DNA from: Amycolatopsis jiangsuensis
Lineage (GTDB): Bacteria > Actinomycetota > Actinomycetes > Mycobacteriales > Pseudonocardiaceae
Reading direction: 5' to 3'
Assembly (NCBI RefSeq): GCF_014204865.1
Contig: NZ_JACHMG010000001.1
Location: 4,366,501 to 4,430,500, forward strand
Length of the DNA stretch: 64,000 nucleotides
The notes beneath the pieces are model-generated. The model made no database searches. It saw only the letters and a list, made by a program, of their open reading frames with translations, and was not told where the DNA came from. The position numbers and the translations under genes were made by a program. Positions 7,532 through 15,562 of the stretch are shown one piece after another (positions within the stretch are counted from its first letter, which is position 1; each line of letters begins with the position of its first letter).

Positions 7532-9397
7532 ATGTCCGTCAGCACGCCTCCACGTCCGCCTGGTTCGCAAGGACCGCCGCCACCTCCCGGAGGACGCCCC
7601 CCGGGGCCGCCGCAGCGGCCGGGGAGAACGGGTGGTCCGGGTGTGGCGCCGGGCGGGCCGGGCATGCCGCCGCGCACTCCCGGTGGACCCGGGCCCGGTC
7701 CGGGTGGGCCGGGTGGCCCCGGACGGCCGGGTCCCGGCGGGCCGGTCGCGCCGCCCAAGCCGGGCGGGCCGCCGAAGCCCGGCGGACCCGGCGGGCCTCC
7801 CAAGCCCGGTGGACCCGGCGGTCCCGGCCCGAACGGGCCCGGTCCGAACGGGCCCGGCAAGCCCGGTGGCCCGAACGGTCCGGGTGGCCCCGGCGGGCCC
7901 CGGACCGGACGACCCGGTGGGCCCGGTGGTCCCGGCGGTCCGGGCAGGCCTGGTCCCGGCGGACCTGGTGGTCCCGGCGGCCCGGGTGGACCCGGTGGCC
8001 CCGGCGGCGGTGGTCCCGGCGGACCCGGTGGTCCCGGCGGCCCGGGTGGACCCGGTGGCCCCGGCGGCGGTGGTCCCGGTGGACCCGGTGGTCCGGGCGG
8101 TTCCGGTGGACCTGGTGGTTCCCCGGACGGCGGCGGCGAGTCCGCGCCGAGCTCCGCCGCGACTCGGATCTCGCCGCCCTCGCGGCAGCGTTCCGGCGGG
8201 ATCACGCTCGGGGCGTTGCCGGTCGCGAACCTCGTGCTGTTCGAGGTCGGCGTCACGATCGGGCTCGTCCTGCTGGCGATCGACATGTCGCTCAAGTACG
8301 TCGCCATCGGGGTGGCCGTCCTCGGGCTGATCCTCGCCTTCCTGCGCTGGGGCGGACGCTGGTTCACCCAGTGGCTCGGCCTCACCCTGCGTTACCGCTT
8401 CCGCTCACACGGCCGGGTCGCCACTCCGCCGCCGCCCGACCTCGAGGAGCTGCCCGAGGAGAGCACCGTCACCGGGCCGGAGGACGCGCGCGTCAACCTG
8501 CTGCGGCTGGCCGTGCCGGACCTCGTGGTGGCGCACGGCGTCGACCACGAACGGCAGCAGGTCGGGATCGCCTGGAACGACGGGACCTGGACCGCGGTGC
8601 TGCTGGTGGAGCCGACGCCGGCGTTGATCAGCCAGGCCGCCAGCGCGCCGAGTCTGCCGCTGTCGGCACTGGCGCCGTGTCTCGAGGACCGCGGCGTGGT
8701 GCTCGACTCCATCCAGATGATCTGGCACAGCTACCCCGGTTCGGCGGCGCTGCCGTCGGACTCGCCCGCGCTCAGCTCGTACCTGGAGGTGCTCGGCCCG
8801 CTGCCCGCGGCGGCCCGGCGCACCACCTGGATCGCCGTCCGGCTCGACCCGCGGCGCTGCCCGGACGCGATCCGGGAACGCGGCGGCGGCGTCGTCGGCG
8901 CGCACCGGGCGCTGATCGGCGCCCTCTCCCGGGTGCGCAACGCCCTCGAATCGCAGGGGGTGCCCACTCGTCCGCTCGACCCGGACGAACTGCTGCGGGC
9001 CAGCATCTCCGCGGCCGAGCTCACCTCGGTGGCCGGTTCGGCCACGCAGGTCAGCCTGCAGGAGAACTGGACCGGCGTCACCGCGGCCGGGATCGGGCAC
9101 TCCAGCTACGCGATCACGAACTGGCCGAAGGGCAAGATCAGCGGCAGCCTCAACGCCCTCACCAGTGTGCGGGCGCTCTCGGCCACGGTCGCCATGTCGA
9201 TTTCGCCGTCTGTCGACGAGGGCCGCATCGGCCTGCGCGGCGTGGTCCGGCTCAGTGCCCGCAACCCGCGTGAGCTCGACGCCGCCGACCAGCGGCTGCA
9301 GAGCATCTCGGAGCGGCTCGGCGTCGACCTGACCCCGCTGCGGGGCCTGCAGGTCTCCGCCTTCGCCGCCACCCTGCCGATCGGAGGTACGGCATGA
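7532..9397 (+). CDS. eccE: Type VII secretion protein EccE with an N-terminal collagen-like Gly/Pro domain
   Basis: EccE is the peripheral membrane component of the ESX complex. The start at 7532 (MSVSTPPRPPGSQ) has a GAGGGGAAG site; an upstream in-frame ATG lacks one. Residues 1 to about 205 are almost only Gly and Pro in GPG, GGP and GPN triplets, like collagen. Then come two membrane helices (about 226-252 and 255-272) and the EccE domain to residue 621, including the stretch GRVATPPPPDLEELPEES. Canonical EccE begins close to the helices, so the Gly/Pro head is an extension. Its DNA contains a nearly perfect 60-base tandem duplication. The stop overlaps the next start (ATGA). Mycobacterium tuberculosis ESX-4 lacks EccE; M. 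abscessus ESX-4 has it. Confidence 0.88.
   Translation: MSVSTPPRPPGSQGPPPPPGGRPPGPPQRPGRTGGPGVAPGGPGMPPRTPGGPGPGPGGPGGPGRPGPGGPVAPPKPGGPPKPGGPGGPPKPGGPGGPGPNGPGPNGPGKPGGPNGPGGPGGPRTGRPGGPGGPGGPGRPGPGGPGGPGGPGGPGGPGGGGPGGPGGPGGPGGPGGPGGGGPGGPGGPGGSGGPGGSPDGGGESAPSSAATRISPPSRQRSGGITLGALPVANLVLFEVGVTIGLVLLAIDMSLKYVAIGVAVLGLILAFLRWGGRWFTQWLGLTLRYRFRSHGRVATPPPPDLEELPEESTVTGPEDARVNLLRLAVPDLVVAHGVDHERQQVGIAWNDGTWTAVLLVEPTPALISQAASAPSLPLSALAPCLEDRGVVLDSIQMIWHSYPGSAALPSDSPALSSYLEVLGPLPAAARRTTWIAVRLDPRRCPDAIRERGGGVVGAHRALIGALSRVRNALESQGVPTRPLDPDELLRASISAAELTSVAGSATQVSLQENWTGVTAAGIGHSSYAITNWPKGKISGSLNALTSVRALSATVAMSISPSVDEGRIGLRGVVRLSARNPRELDAADQRLQSISERLGVDLTPLRGLQVSAFAATLPIGGTA
7981..8100 (+). repeat. 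Tandem 60-base repeat coding for collagen-like Gly-Pro triplets in eccE
   Basis: Bases 7981-8040 and 8041-8100 differ at only two positions, and the preceding 30 bases are a partial third copy. Each unit encodes 20 residues of GGP/GPG triplets. In-frame expansion or contraction of this unit would change the head length without disturbing the EccE domain. Confidence 0.9.
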
Positions 9398-10113
9398 CCA
9401 CGCGTGTGCGTGACGCGGGCCAGAACGCCGGCGTGGCGCCGGAGTTCTCCGTGGACCCGGCGATGCTCGACGCGATCAGCCCGTCCGGCGACCGCGGCGG
9501 CATCGTCCTCGGATCCGGGCTCAAGGGCGAACCACTCACGGTGTCGGCACTGCGTTCCGCACCGACGCGCATCGTGCTCGTCGGCGGCCTCTACCTGGCC
9601 CGCCAGGTGGCGATGCGGGCGATGGCGGTCGGTGCCTGGGTGGTGGTGGCCACCGGTCGTCCGGCGGCCTGGCAGGTGCTCTCCCAGGCCGCGGGCAACC
9701 GTGACGGACGGCCTTCGCCGCTGGTGCAGATCCGCAGGCTGTCGCCGGTCGAGCTGCCACGCCCGTCCGAGGACGCCCCGCTGCTCGTGGTGACCGACGG
9801 CGGGCCGACCCCGCAGGACCTGTTCCCGCCGCGGTCGCCGTGGCAGACGACGGTGTACGTGCTGCCCTACCTGCACCCGCAGGCGGGTGCCACGGCCAAC
9901 GCCGCGGACCTCGTGCTGATGCAGCGGCTGCCCGCCGGACAGGCCGAGCTGGCCGCCCGGATCTGGCGGCTGCCACCGCAGATGATGCGGCAGCTGACCA
10001 CGCTCAAGGACGACCAGGTGGTGGCGCTGGGCCGCAACCTGTGGCGTCCGCTGCGGCTGGTCACCACGCAGAAGGAACAGCAGCTGCTCGGACCGGTCCG
10101 CCGGGGCGACTGA
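9394..10113 (+). CDS. Conserved hypothetical protein translationally coupled to eccE
   Basis: A 239-residue soluble protein whose ATG overlaps the eccE stop (ATGA), so it is made with EccE. There is no signal peptide or membrane helix. It contains a Rossmann-like beta-alpha run (IVLVGGLYLARQVAMRAMAV, then WVVVATGRPAAWQVL) but no Walker or catalytic motif I can name. The C-terminal third is basic and helical (MMRQLTTLKDDQVVALGRN). The context suggests a cytoplasmic accessory of the ESX complex, perhaps an EccE partner. I do not recognise the family. Confidence 0.75.
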   Translation: MTTRVRDAGQNAGVAPEFSVDPAMLDAISPSGDRGGIVLGSGLKGEPLTVSALRSAPTRIVLVGGLYLARQVAMRAMAVGAWVVVATGRPAAWQVLSQAAGNRDGRPSPLVQIRRLSPVELPRPSEDAPLLVVTDGGPTPQDLFPPRSPWQTTVYVLPYLHPQAGATANAADLVLMQRLPAGQAELAARIWRLPPQMMRQLTTLKDDQVVALGRNLWRPLRLVTTQKEQQLLGPVRRGD

Positions 10114-10126
10114 GTACCGCGCTACC

Positions 10127-10159
10127 GGCCGATCGGCACCTCCGGGTGGCCGATCGGCC
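10127..10159. terminator. Hairpin after the ESX operon
   Basis: The self-complementary word GGCCGATCGGC occurs twice (10127-10137 and 10148-10158) and the copies can pair across a 10-base loop. It begins 13 bases after a stop codon and ends 30 bases before the hydrolase start, so it probably ends the eccE transcript; no U-tract is present. Confidence 0.5.
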
Positions 10160-10188
10160 GATCAGCCGGCCGTGGCCGCCCGGCCAGG

Positions 10189-11625
10189 ATGAGCCGCATG
10201 CGGATCAAGCACCTGATCGGACCGGCGCTGGCCGGGTTATTGCTCGTACCGTTCGCGCCTGGAGTCGCCACCGCGGCGGACAGTCTGCAGTGGACACCAT
10301 GCCGGGACATCGCGGACGGCTGGCCCGCCGAGGACCAACGCACCGAATGCGCCTCGATCTCGGTGCCGGTCGACTACGCGAAGCCGGACGGGCGCACGTT
10401 CGACCTGGCGGTGAGCCGGATCAAGGCCACCGGCAGCCGGGACGGCGTCGTCCTGACCAACCCGGGCGGCCCCGGCGCATCCGGGATGGACATGCCGCGG
10501 TCCCTGCTGAACACGAAAGCCGCCGGGATCGGCGTGCACCACGACCTCATCGGCTTCTCCCCGCGCGGAGTCGGCTACAGCGCCGGGCTGTCCTGCCGAC
10601 ACGACGACGCGGAACCGGACCCTTCCCTTTCCGACAAGGAAAAGGCCCGCTTCGAGTCCGAGAAGAACGCCCAGCACTACCAGGACTGCGTGGCGAAGGA
10701 CCCGGAGTTCATGGCAAACCTGACCACCGCGAACGTCGCCCGTGACATGGACCGGATCCGGCAGGCACTCGGCGAAGACCGGATCGGCTACTACGGCATT
10801 TCCTGGGGCACCGCACTTGGCGCGGAGTACCGCACGCTGTTCGACGACCACGTGGACGCGATGCTGCTCGATTCGGTGGTGAGCCCCGTTTTCGACCTCA
10901 CCCGGACCGACCACGACCAGATGGCGGCGCTGGAGAACTCGTTCCACGACTTCGCCGGCTGGCTGGCCGGCAATGACCGCGTCTACCACTTCGGCGCGAC
11001 GAAGGAGGCGGCCACCCAGGCGCTGCTGGACCTGCGTGCGAACGCGGCCGACCGGGAAGAGGTGGACAACCTGCTCACCCAGCGCCGCCCGGACTGGCCG
11101 GAGTCGGCCGGCAAACTGGTCGAACTCCGTTCCGGCGCAAAGGTTTCCAGTGCGGTTCCCGGTCCCGCGACCGCCGACCGCACCGGGTTCGACTGGCACG
11201 ACCCGAACCCGGGGTTCAATCCGGACCAGGAGGACGCGTTGCTGTGCAACGAAGCGACCGGCACCCGCGACTTCGAAACGGCCTGGCGCAACCATCTGGC
11301 GCTGTCCGCCGAACTCCCGATCGCCGGCAGCCACGGCCAGTACGACGGCAAGTGCGCCGGCTGGCCACTACCCACCACCCCGTGGCACTTCACTCCCGGA
11401 AAGAGCCCGCTGCAGCTCGTCGGACACACCTACGAGTCGGTGACCCCGTTTTCCTGGGCGCAGGAAATGCACGCACGCATCGGCGGCTCCCTACTCACCG
11501 TCGAGGACGACATCCACGGTTCCCTGTCCTTGCTCCCGTGCGCGTCGAAGGCAGTCGAGTTCTTCGACACCGGTAAAACGTCGGACAGCACCTGCCCCGG
11601 CCTGCCGATCCCGCCGACCGGTTAG
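10189..11625 (+). CDS. Secreted S33-family alpha/beta hydrolase (tripeptidyl aminopeptidase-like)
   Basis: A 478-residue exported serine hydrolase of the Streptomyces Tap/SlpD/SlpE type, which trims short peptides from secreted protein N-termini. A signal peptide of about 29 residues ends at VATAADS. NPGGPGASG is the oxyanion-hole loop. The nucleophile is Ser205 in YGISWGTALG. The C-terminal TAP-type domain has the histidine at 443 (DIHGSL). At the usual acid position (DPVTP in relatives) this protein has Glu416 in YESVTP, so the acid is Glu or lies elsewhere. ATG 10189 and ATG 10198 are both possible; the second has the better-spaced AGGATGAG. Its stop overlaps the opposing Doc remnant. Confidence 0.85.
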   Translation: MSRMRIKHLIGPALAGLLLVPFAPGVATAADSLQWTPCRDIADGWPAEDQRTECASISVPVDYAKPDGRTFDLAVSRIKATGSRDGVVLTNPGGPGASGMDMPRSLLNTKAAGIGVHHDLIGFSPRGVGYSAGLSCRHDDAEPDPSLSDKEKARFESEKNAQHYQDCVAKDPEFMANLTTANVARDMDRIRQALGEDRIGYYGISWGTALGAEYRTLFDDHVDAMLLDSVVSPVFDLTRTDHDQMAALENSFHDFAGWLAGNDRVYHFGATKEAATQALLDLRANAADREEVDNLLTQRRPDWPESAGKLVELRSGAKVSSAVPGPATADRTGFDWHDPNPGFNPDQEDALLCNEATGTRDFETAWRNHLALSAELPIAGSHGQYDGKCAGWPLPTTPWHFTPGKSPLQLVGHTYESVTPFSWAQEMHARIGGSLLTVEDDIHGSLSLLPCASKAVEFFDTGKTSDSTCPGLPIPPTG

Positions 11626-11813
11626 CGCTCGACCTCACGTGGCTGGGCGACCTCGGCGCGGGCCCACCCCGCCAGGCGCTCAGCCACGGGCTGGTACTCG
11701 CGCGTCCCGGTTTCAGCCGCGATCACCAGGTCGTAGGCGTCGTCCTCCGGCGCGTCCAGATCGAAACCGTTCAGGCCGTAGAACACGAACGTCGCCATCC
11801 AGCCTGCCTGTGA
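11622..11813 (-). pseudogene. C-terminal remnant of a Doc/Fic-family toxin gene
   Basis: On the minus strand the codons before and after ATG 11796-11798 read QAGWMATFVFYGLNGFDLDA, then PEDDAYDLVIAAETGTREY and a short tail to a TAA at 11622. This matches the end of death-on-curing toxins, in which the catalytic GNKR is followed by WMATFVFL-LNG and an LDA-ED--Y-LV segment. The Fic motif HxFxDGNKR and everything before it are missing; upstream sequence runs straight into the truA 3' end. About 60 codons remain, so the gene is a dead fragment. An antitoxin was not found nearby. Confidence 0.7.
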
Positions 11814-11835
11814 CCTCGTAGTACGCCTGGGCCGG

Positions 11836-12666
11836 TCAGCGATCCGTCGAGGTACGCACGGCGCGGGTCTGCTCCGCGCGGGCGGCCAGGTCTTCGTCCG
11901 GGGGGTAGTCCACCGCGGTCAGGGTGAGGCCGTGGGCGGGGGCGACGGCGCTGTCGCGGCGGCCGCTTTCCAGGACGTCTCCTGGCCAGCCGACGGCGCG
12001 GCGGCCGTCGCCGACCATGAGAAGGACTCCTACCAGGCTGCGGACCATCGAATGGCAGAACGCGTCCGCGGACACCCGGACTTCGAGCAGGTGCTCGTCG
12101 ATGCGGGTCCACTCCAGGTGCTGCAGCTCGCGGATCGTGGTGCCGCCCTCGCGCTGCTTGCAGTAGGCGGCGAAGTCCTGCAGGCCGAGCAGTGCATGCG
12201 CGGCCTCGTTCATCCGCCCCACCGACAGCGGACGTCCCCAGGCGAGAGTGTCGTTGCGGCGCAACGGGTCCACGCCCCACGGCGCGTCCGAGACGCGGTA
12301 CCGGTAGTGCCGCCGGACGGCGGAGAAGCGGGCGTCGAAACCCGCCGCGGCCGGGCGGGCACGCAGTACCCGCACGTCAGTGGGCAGCAGCTTGTTCCAG
12401 CGGCCACGCATCCGGGTCAGGTCCGGGACGCCACGCTCGTCCACCGGGATCCGCCCCGGAGCGGCCGGCGCGAACGGGACCACGTCGACGTGTACGACCT
12501 GTCCGGTCGCGTGCACCCCGGCATCGGTACGCCCGGCCACGACCACCGACTTCGGTACGGAAAGCCCGGGCGGCTGGCGCTGCAGCGCCTCCTCCAGGCA
12601 GGCCTGCACGGTCCGCCTGCCCGGCTGCCGGGCCCAGCCGGAGAAATCCGTGCCGTCGTAGCTCAC
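11836..12666 (-). CDS. truA: tRNA pseudouridine(38-40) synthase TruA
   Basis: TruA converts uridines 38-40 of the tRNA anticodon arm to pseudouridine. From the GTG at 12666 the product is 276 residues, with the catalytic Asp48 in GRTDAGVHATG and the early motif SYDGTDFSGWARQ. This GTG would delete the first beta strand: the same frame upstream reads LVRLRLDV, which matches the normal TruA start, and stays open to the rplQ stop at 12747. No ATG, GTG or TTG occurs there, only CTG (12741 and 12732), so the true start is probably a CTG and the protein about 25 residues longer. It is last in the alpha operon, as in mycobacteria. Confidence 0.92.
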   Translation of the reverse strand: MSYDGTDFSGWARQPGRRTVQACLEEALQRQPPGLSVPKSVVVAGRTDAGVHATGQVVHVDVVPFAPAAPGRIPVDERGVPDLTRMRGRWNKLLPTDVRVLRARPAAAGFDARFSAVRRHYRYRVSDAPWGVDPLRRNDTLAWGRPLSVGRMNEAAHALLGLQDFAAYCKQREGGTTIRELQHLEWTRIDEHLLEVRVSADAFCHSMVRSLVGVLLMVGDGRRAVGWPGDVLESGRRDSAVAPAHGLTLTAVDYPPDEDLAARAEQTRAVRTSTDR

Positions 12667-12744
12667 GTCCAGGCGCAGACGAACGAGCCCGCCCTCCCCG
12701 GGGGGAGTGGCGGGCTCGTCCTCGTTCGACAGTGCCGTCAGGAC

Positions 12745-13302
12745 TCAGTCCTTCTTGGCGTCCGCGTCGGCCTCGGCCTCGGCCTCGGCCTCGGCCTCGG
12801 CCTCGGCCGGAGCCTCCTCCGCAGCAGTGGCCTCGGCAGCGGTCTCCTCCGAGGTGGTCTCCTCGGCGGCGACCGGCGCCTCGGCGGGCTTGGCGTCCTT
12901 CGCGAACTTCGTGCCACGCGCCCGCTCGGCCTCGGACGTCACGGTCTTCTCCGCGACGAGCTCGATGACCGCCATCGGCGCGTTGTCACCCTTGCGCGGC
13001 AGCGTCTTGGTGATCCGGGTGTAGCCACCCGCACGCTCCGCGAAGTGCGGCCCGATCTCGGCGAACAGCTTGTGCACGACGTCCTTGTCCCGGACGACCT
13101 TCTGCACGAGACGGCGGTTGTGCAGGTCGCCCCGCTTCGCCTTGGTGATCAGCTTCTCGGCCAGCGGGCGGACCCGGCGGGCCTTGGCCTCGGTGGTGGT
13201 GATCTTGCCGTGCTCGAACAGCTGCGTGGCCAGGTTGGCCAGGAGCAGCCGCTGGTGGGCGGACGACCCGCCGAGCCGGGCTCCCTTGGTAGGGGTGGGC
13301 AT
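12745..13302 (-). CDS. rplQ: 50S ribosomal protein L17 with acidic repeat tail
   Basis: L17 is a large-subunit protein near the peptide exit tunnel. Residues 1 to about 118 form the normal domain ([20 protein letters not shown], ending near the EKTV segment). The remaining 65 residues are a low-complexity tail of Ala, Glu, Thr and Asp, ending in about six Ala-Glu pairs and KKD. Long acidic L17 tails are usual in actinobacteria. The tail is encoded by a pure hexanucleotide repeat. It follows rpoA by 41 bases in the alpha operon. Confidence 0.97.
   Translation of the reverse strand: MPTPTKGARLGGSSAHQRLLLANLATQLFEHGKITTTEAKARRVRPLAEKLITKAKRGDLHNRRLVQKVVRDKDVVHKLFAEIGPHFAERAGGYTRITKTLPRKGDNAPMAVIELVAEKTVTSEAERARGTKFAKDAKPAEAPVAAEETTSEETAAEATAAEEAPAEAEAEAEAEAEADADAKKD
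12767..12808. repeat. Hexanucleotide microsatellite (TCGGCC)x7 in rplQ
   Basis: Seven uninterrupted copies of TCGGCC on the plus strand encode alternating Glu-Ala in the L17 tail. Copy-number slippage would add or remove two residues without a frameshift. Confidence 0.9.
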
Positions 13303-13343
13303 GGGTTCTCCTAGTTCAGCTCACAGCGTCCGGGCACGCGGCC

Positions 13344-14420
13344 TCAGAGCTGCTCGGTCTCTGCGTAGTCCTGGCCATCGTCGTGGCCCTCGTCCGAAAT
13401 GCCGCCACCGATCCCGGCGACCCCGTCGGCTGCCCAGCCCTCACCGTCGTATCCGGCGGCGGCCGCGGACGGATCGAACCCGGGCGGGCTGTCCTTGAGC
13501 GCCAGGCCGAGCCCGACCAGCTTCAGCTTGACCTCGTCGATCGACTTGGCGCCGAAGTTGCGGATGTCGAGCAGGTCCGCCTCGCTGCGCGAGACGAGCT
13601 CGCCCACCGTGTGGATGCCCTCGCGCTTGAGGCAGTTGTACGACCGGACGGTGAGGTCCAGGTCCTCGATCGGCATCGCGTAGGCGGCGATGGTGTCCGC
13701 CTCCTGCGGCGACGGCCCGATCTCGATGCCCTCGGCGTCGACGTTCAGCTCGCGGGCGAGACCGAACAGCTCCACCAGCGTCTTGCCCGCCGAGGCGACC
13801 GCGTCGCGCGGCGTGATCGACGGCTTGGTCTCGACGTCCAGGATCAGCTTGTCGAAGTCGGTGCGCTGCTCGACACGGGTGGCCTCGACCTTGTAGGTCA
13901 CCTTCAGCACCGGCGAGTAGATCGAGTCGACCGGGATCCGGCCGATCTCCGCGCCCGCCTGCTTGTTCTGCAGGGCCGGAACGTACCCGCGGCCGCGCTC
14001 GACGACGAGCTCGATCTCGAGCTTGCCCTTGCCGTTCAGCGACGCGATGTGCAGATCCGGGTTGTGCACGGTGACGCCCGCCGGCGGCACGATGTCGGCA
14101 GCCGTGACCTCACCGGGGCCCTGCTTGCGCAGGTACATGGTGACCGGCTCGTCCTCTTCCGAGGACACGACCAGTTCCTTCAGGTTCAGGATGATGTCGG
14201 TGACGTCTTCCTTCACCCCGGGAACGGTGGTGAACTCGTGCAGCACGCCGTCGATGCGGATGCTCGTCACGGCCGCGCCCGGGATGGACGACAGCAGTGT
14301 GCGCCGCAGCGAGTTGCCGAGCGTGTAGCCGAAGCCGGGCTCCAGCGGTTCGATGGTGAACCGGGAGCGGGTCTCGTTGACCGTCTCTTCGCCGAGAGCC
14401 GGCCGCTGGGAAATCAGCAT
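13344..14420 (-). CDS. rpoA: DNA-directed RNA polymerase subunit alpha
   Basis: The alpha dimer is the assembly platform of RNA polymerase and contacts UP elements and activators. From [12 protein letters not shown] the product is 358 residues. The N-terminal dimerisation domain (to about 230) contains [19 protein letters not shown]. The C-terminal domain (about 255-320) contains [14 protein letters not shown] and the helix-hairpin-helix [17 protein letters not shown] Gly/Asp-rich acidic tail ends the chain. The ATG at 14420 is chosen over a longer in-frame start because it begins the conserved protein. It lies 90 bases after rpsD. Confidence 0.98.
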   Translation of the reverse strand: MLISQRPALGEETVNETRSRFTIEPLEPGFGYTLGNSLRRTLLSSIPGAAVTSIRIDGVLHEFTTVPGVKEDVTDIILNLKELVVSSEEDEPVTMYLRKQGPGEVTAADIVPPAGVTVHNPDLHIASLNGKGKLEIELVVERGRGYVPALQNKQAGAEIGRIPVDSIYSPVLKVTYKVEATRVEQRTDFDKLILDVETKPSITPRDAVASAGKTLVELFGLARELNVDAEGIEIGPSPQEADTIAAYAMPIEDLDLTVRSYNCLKREGIHTVGELVSRSEADLLDIRNFGAKSIDEVKLKLVGLGLALKDSPPGFDPSAAAAGYDGEGWAADGVAGIGGGISDEGHDDGQDYAETEQL

Positions 14421-14510
14421 TTCTGTGTTCCTTTCCAGACGGCGCCCGCCATATGACGCCGAAGGGATGGCGTGGCGGCGGCGCACTGGGGGCGCCGCCG
14501 CCGGTAGAAC

Positions 14511-15116
14511 CTACTTCGAGTAGAGCTCGACGATCAGCTGTTCCTGGACCGGAACGTCGATCTGCGCACGCTCCGGGAGCTGGTGCACCAGCACGCGGAG
14601 GTTCGACTGCACGACCTGCAGCCACGCGGGGATCGGACGCTCGCCGAAGGACTCCTTGGCGGCCACGAACGGCAGCATCGGCATGGACTTCGGGCGGACG
14701 TCGATGATGTCCCACTTGGACACCTGGAACGAGGGCACGTTCACCTTCTGGCCGTTGACCAGGAAGTGCCCGTGGCTCACCAGCTGCCGCGCCTGCCGGC
14801 GGGTGCGGGCGATGCCGGCCCGGTAGATCACGTTGTCCAGCCGGGACTCGAGGATCTGCAGCAGGACCTCACCGGTCTTGCCGGGACGCCGCACGGCTTC
14901 CTTGTAGTACCGGACGAACTGGCGCTCGAGAACGCCGTAGGTGTAGCGAGCCTTCTGCTTCTCCTGCGACTGCAGGAGGTACTCGGACTCCTTGATCCGG
15001 CCGCGGCCATGCTGGCCGGGCGGATACGGGCGACGCTCGAAAGCCTGGTCGCCGCCGATGAGGTCGACCTTGAGGCGACGCGAGATGCGCGTCGCGGGGC
15101 CGGTGTAGCGAGCCAT
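14511..15116 (-). CDS. rpsD: 30S ribosomal protein S4
   Basis: S4 starts 16S rRNA assembly and lies at the mRNA entry site. The 201-residue protein shows MARYTGPATRISRRL, then RRPYPPGQHG, and the S4 RNA-binding domain around residues 90-150 (LESRLDNVIYRAGIARTRRQ). The N-terminus has no zinc-binding cysteines, so this is the zinc-independent form. It lies 23 bases downstream of rpsK in the alpha operon. Confidence 0.98.
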   Translation of the reverse strand: MARYTGPATRISRRLKVDLIGGDQAFERRPYPPGQHGRGRIKESEYLLQSQEKQKARYTYGVLERQFVRYYKEAVRRPGKTGEVLLQILESRLDNVIYRAGIARTRRQARQLVSHGHFLVNGQKVNVPSFQVSKWDIIDVRPKSMPMLPFVAAKESFGERPIPAWLQVVQSNLRVLVHQLPERAQIDVPVQEQLIVELYSK

Positions 15117-15139
15117 GTGTTAGTACTCCTCCCCGTTCC

Positions 15140-15544
15140 TCAGACCCGGCGCCGCTTGGGCGGGCGGCAGCCGTTGTGAGGCTGCGGGGTCACGTCCTGG
15201 ATGGTGCCGACCTCGAGGCCGGCCGCCTGCAGCGAGCGGATCGCCGTCTCGCGGCCCGAGCCCGGGCCCTTCACGAACACGTCGACCTTCTTCATGCCGT
15301 GCTCGGCCGCCTTGCGGGCGGCGTTCTCGGCGGCCATCTGCGCGGCGAAAGGAGTGGACTTGCGCGAGCCCTTGAAGCCCACGTGTCCGCTCGAGGCCCA
15401 CGCGATCACGGCGCCGGTCGGGTCCGTGATCGAGACGATGGTGTTGTTGAAGGTGCTCTTGATGTGCGCGTGACCGTGCGCGACGTTCTTCTTCTCCTTG
15501 CGGCGGACCTTCTTGGTCCCCGCAGTACGGGACTTCGGTGGCAT
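15140..15544 (-). CDS. rpsK: 30S ribosomal protein S11
   Basis: S11 lies on the small-subunit platform and contacts the anticodon region of E-site tRNA. The 134-residue protein has the expected core: [19 protein letters not shown], then [19 protein letters not shown], and the C-terminal [14 protein letters not shown] good AGGAG site precedes the ATG. It begins 18 bases after a short ORF that separates it from rpsM, which is unusual. Confidence 0.98.
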   Translation of the reverse strand: MPPKSRTAGTKKVRRKEKKNVAHGHAHIKSTFNNTIVSITDPTGAVIAWASSGHVGFKGSRKSTPFAAQMAAENAARKAAEHGMKKVDVFVKGPGSGRETAIRSLQAAGLEVGTIQDVTPQPHNGCRPPKRRRV

Positions 15545-15562
15545 ATTCTGAGGGTTCTCCTG

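Noticed and set aside
7800..8120. Regular repeats in the eccE head considered as a CRISPR array or intergenic repeat
   Set aside because: Units are contiguous without spacers, in frame and coding for Gly-Pro triplets; two 60-base copies only.
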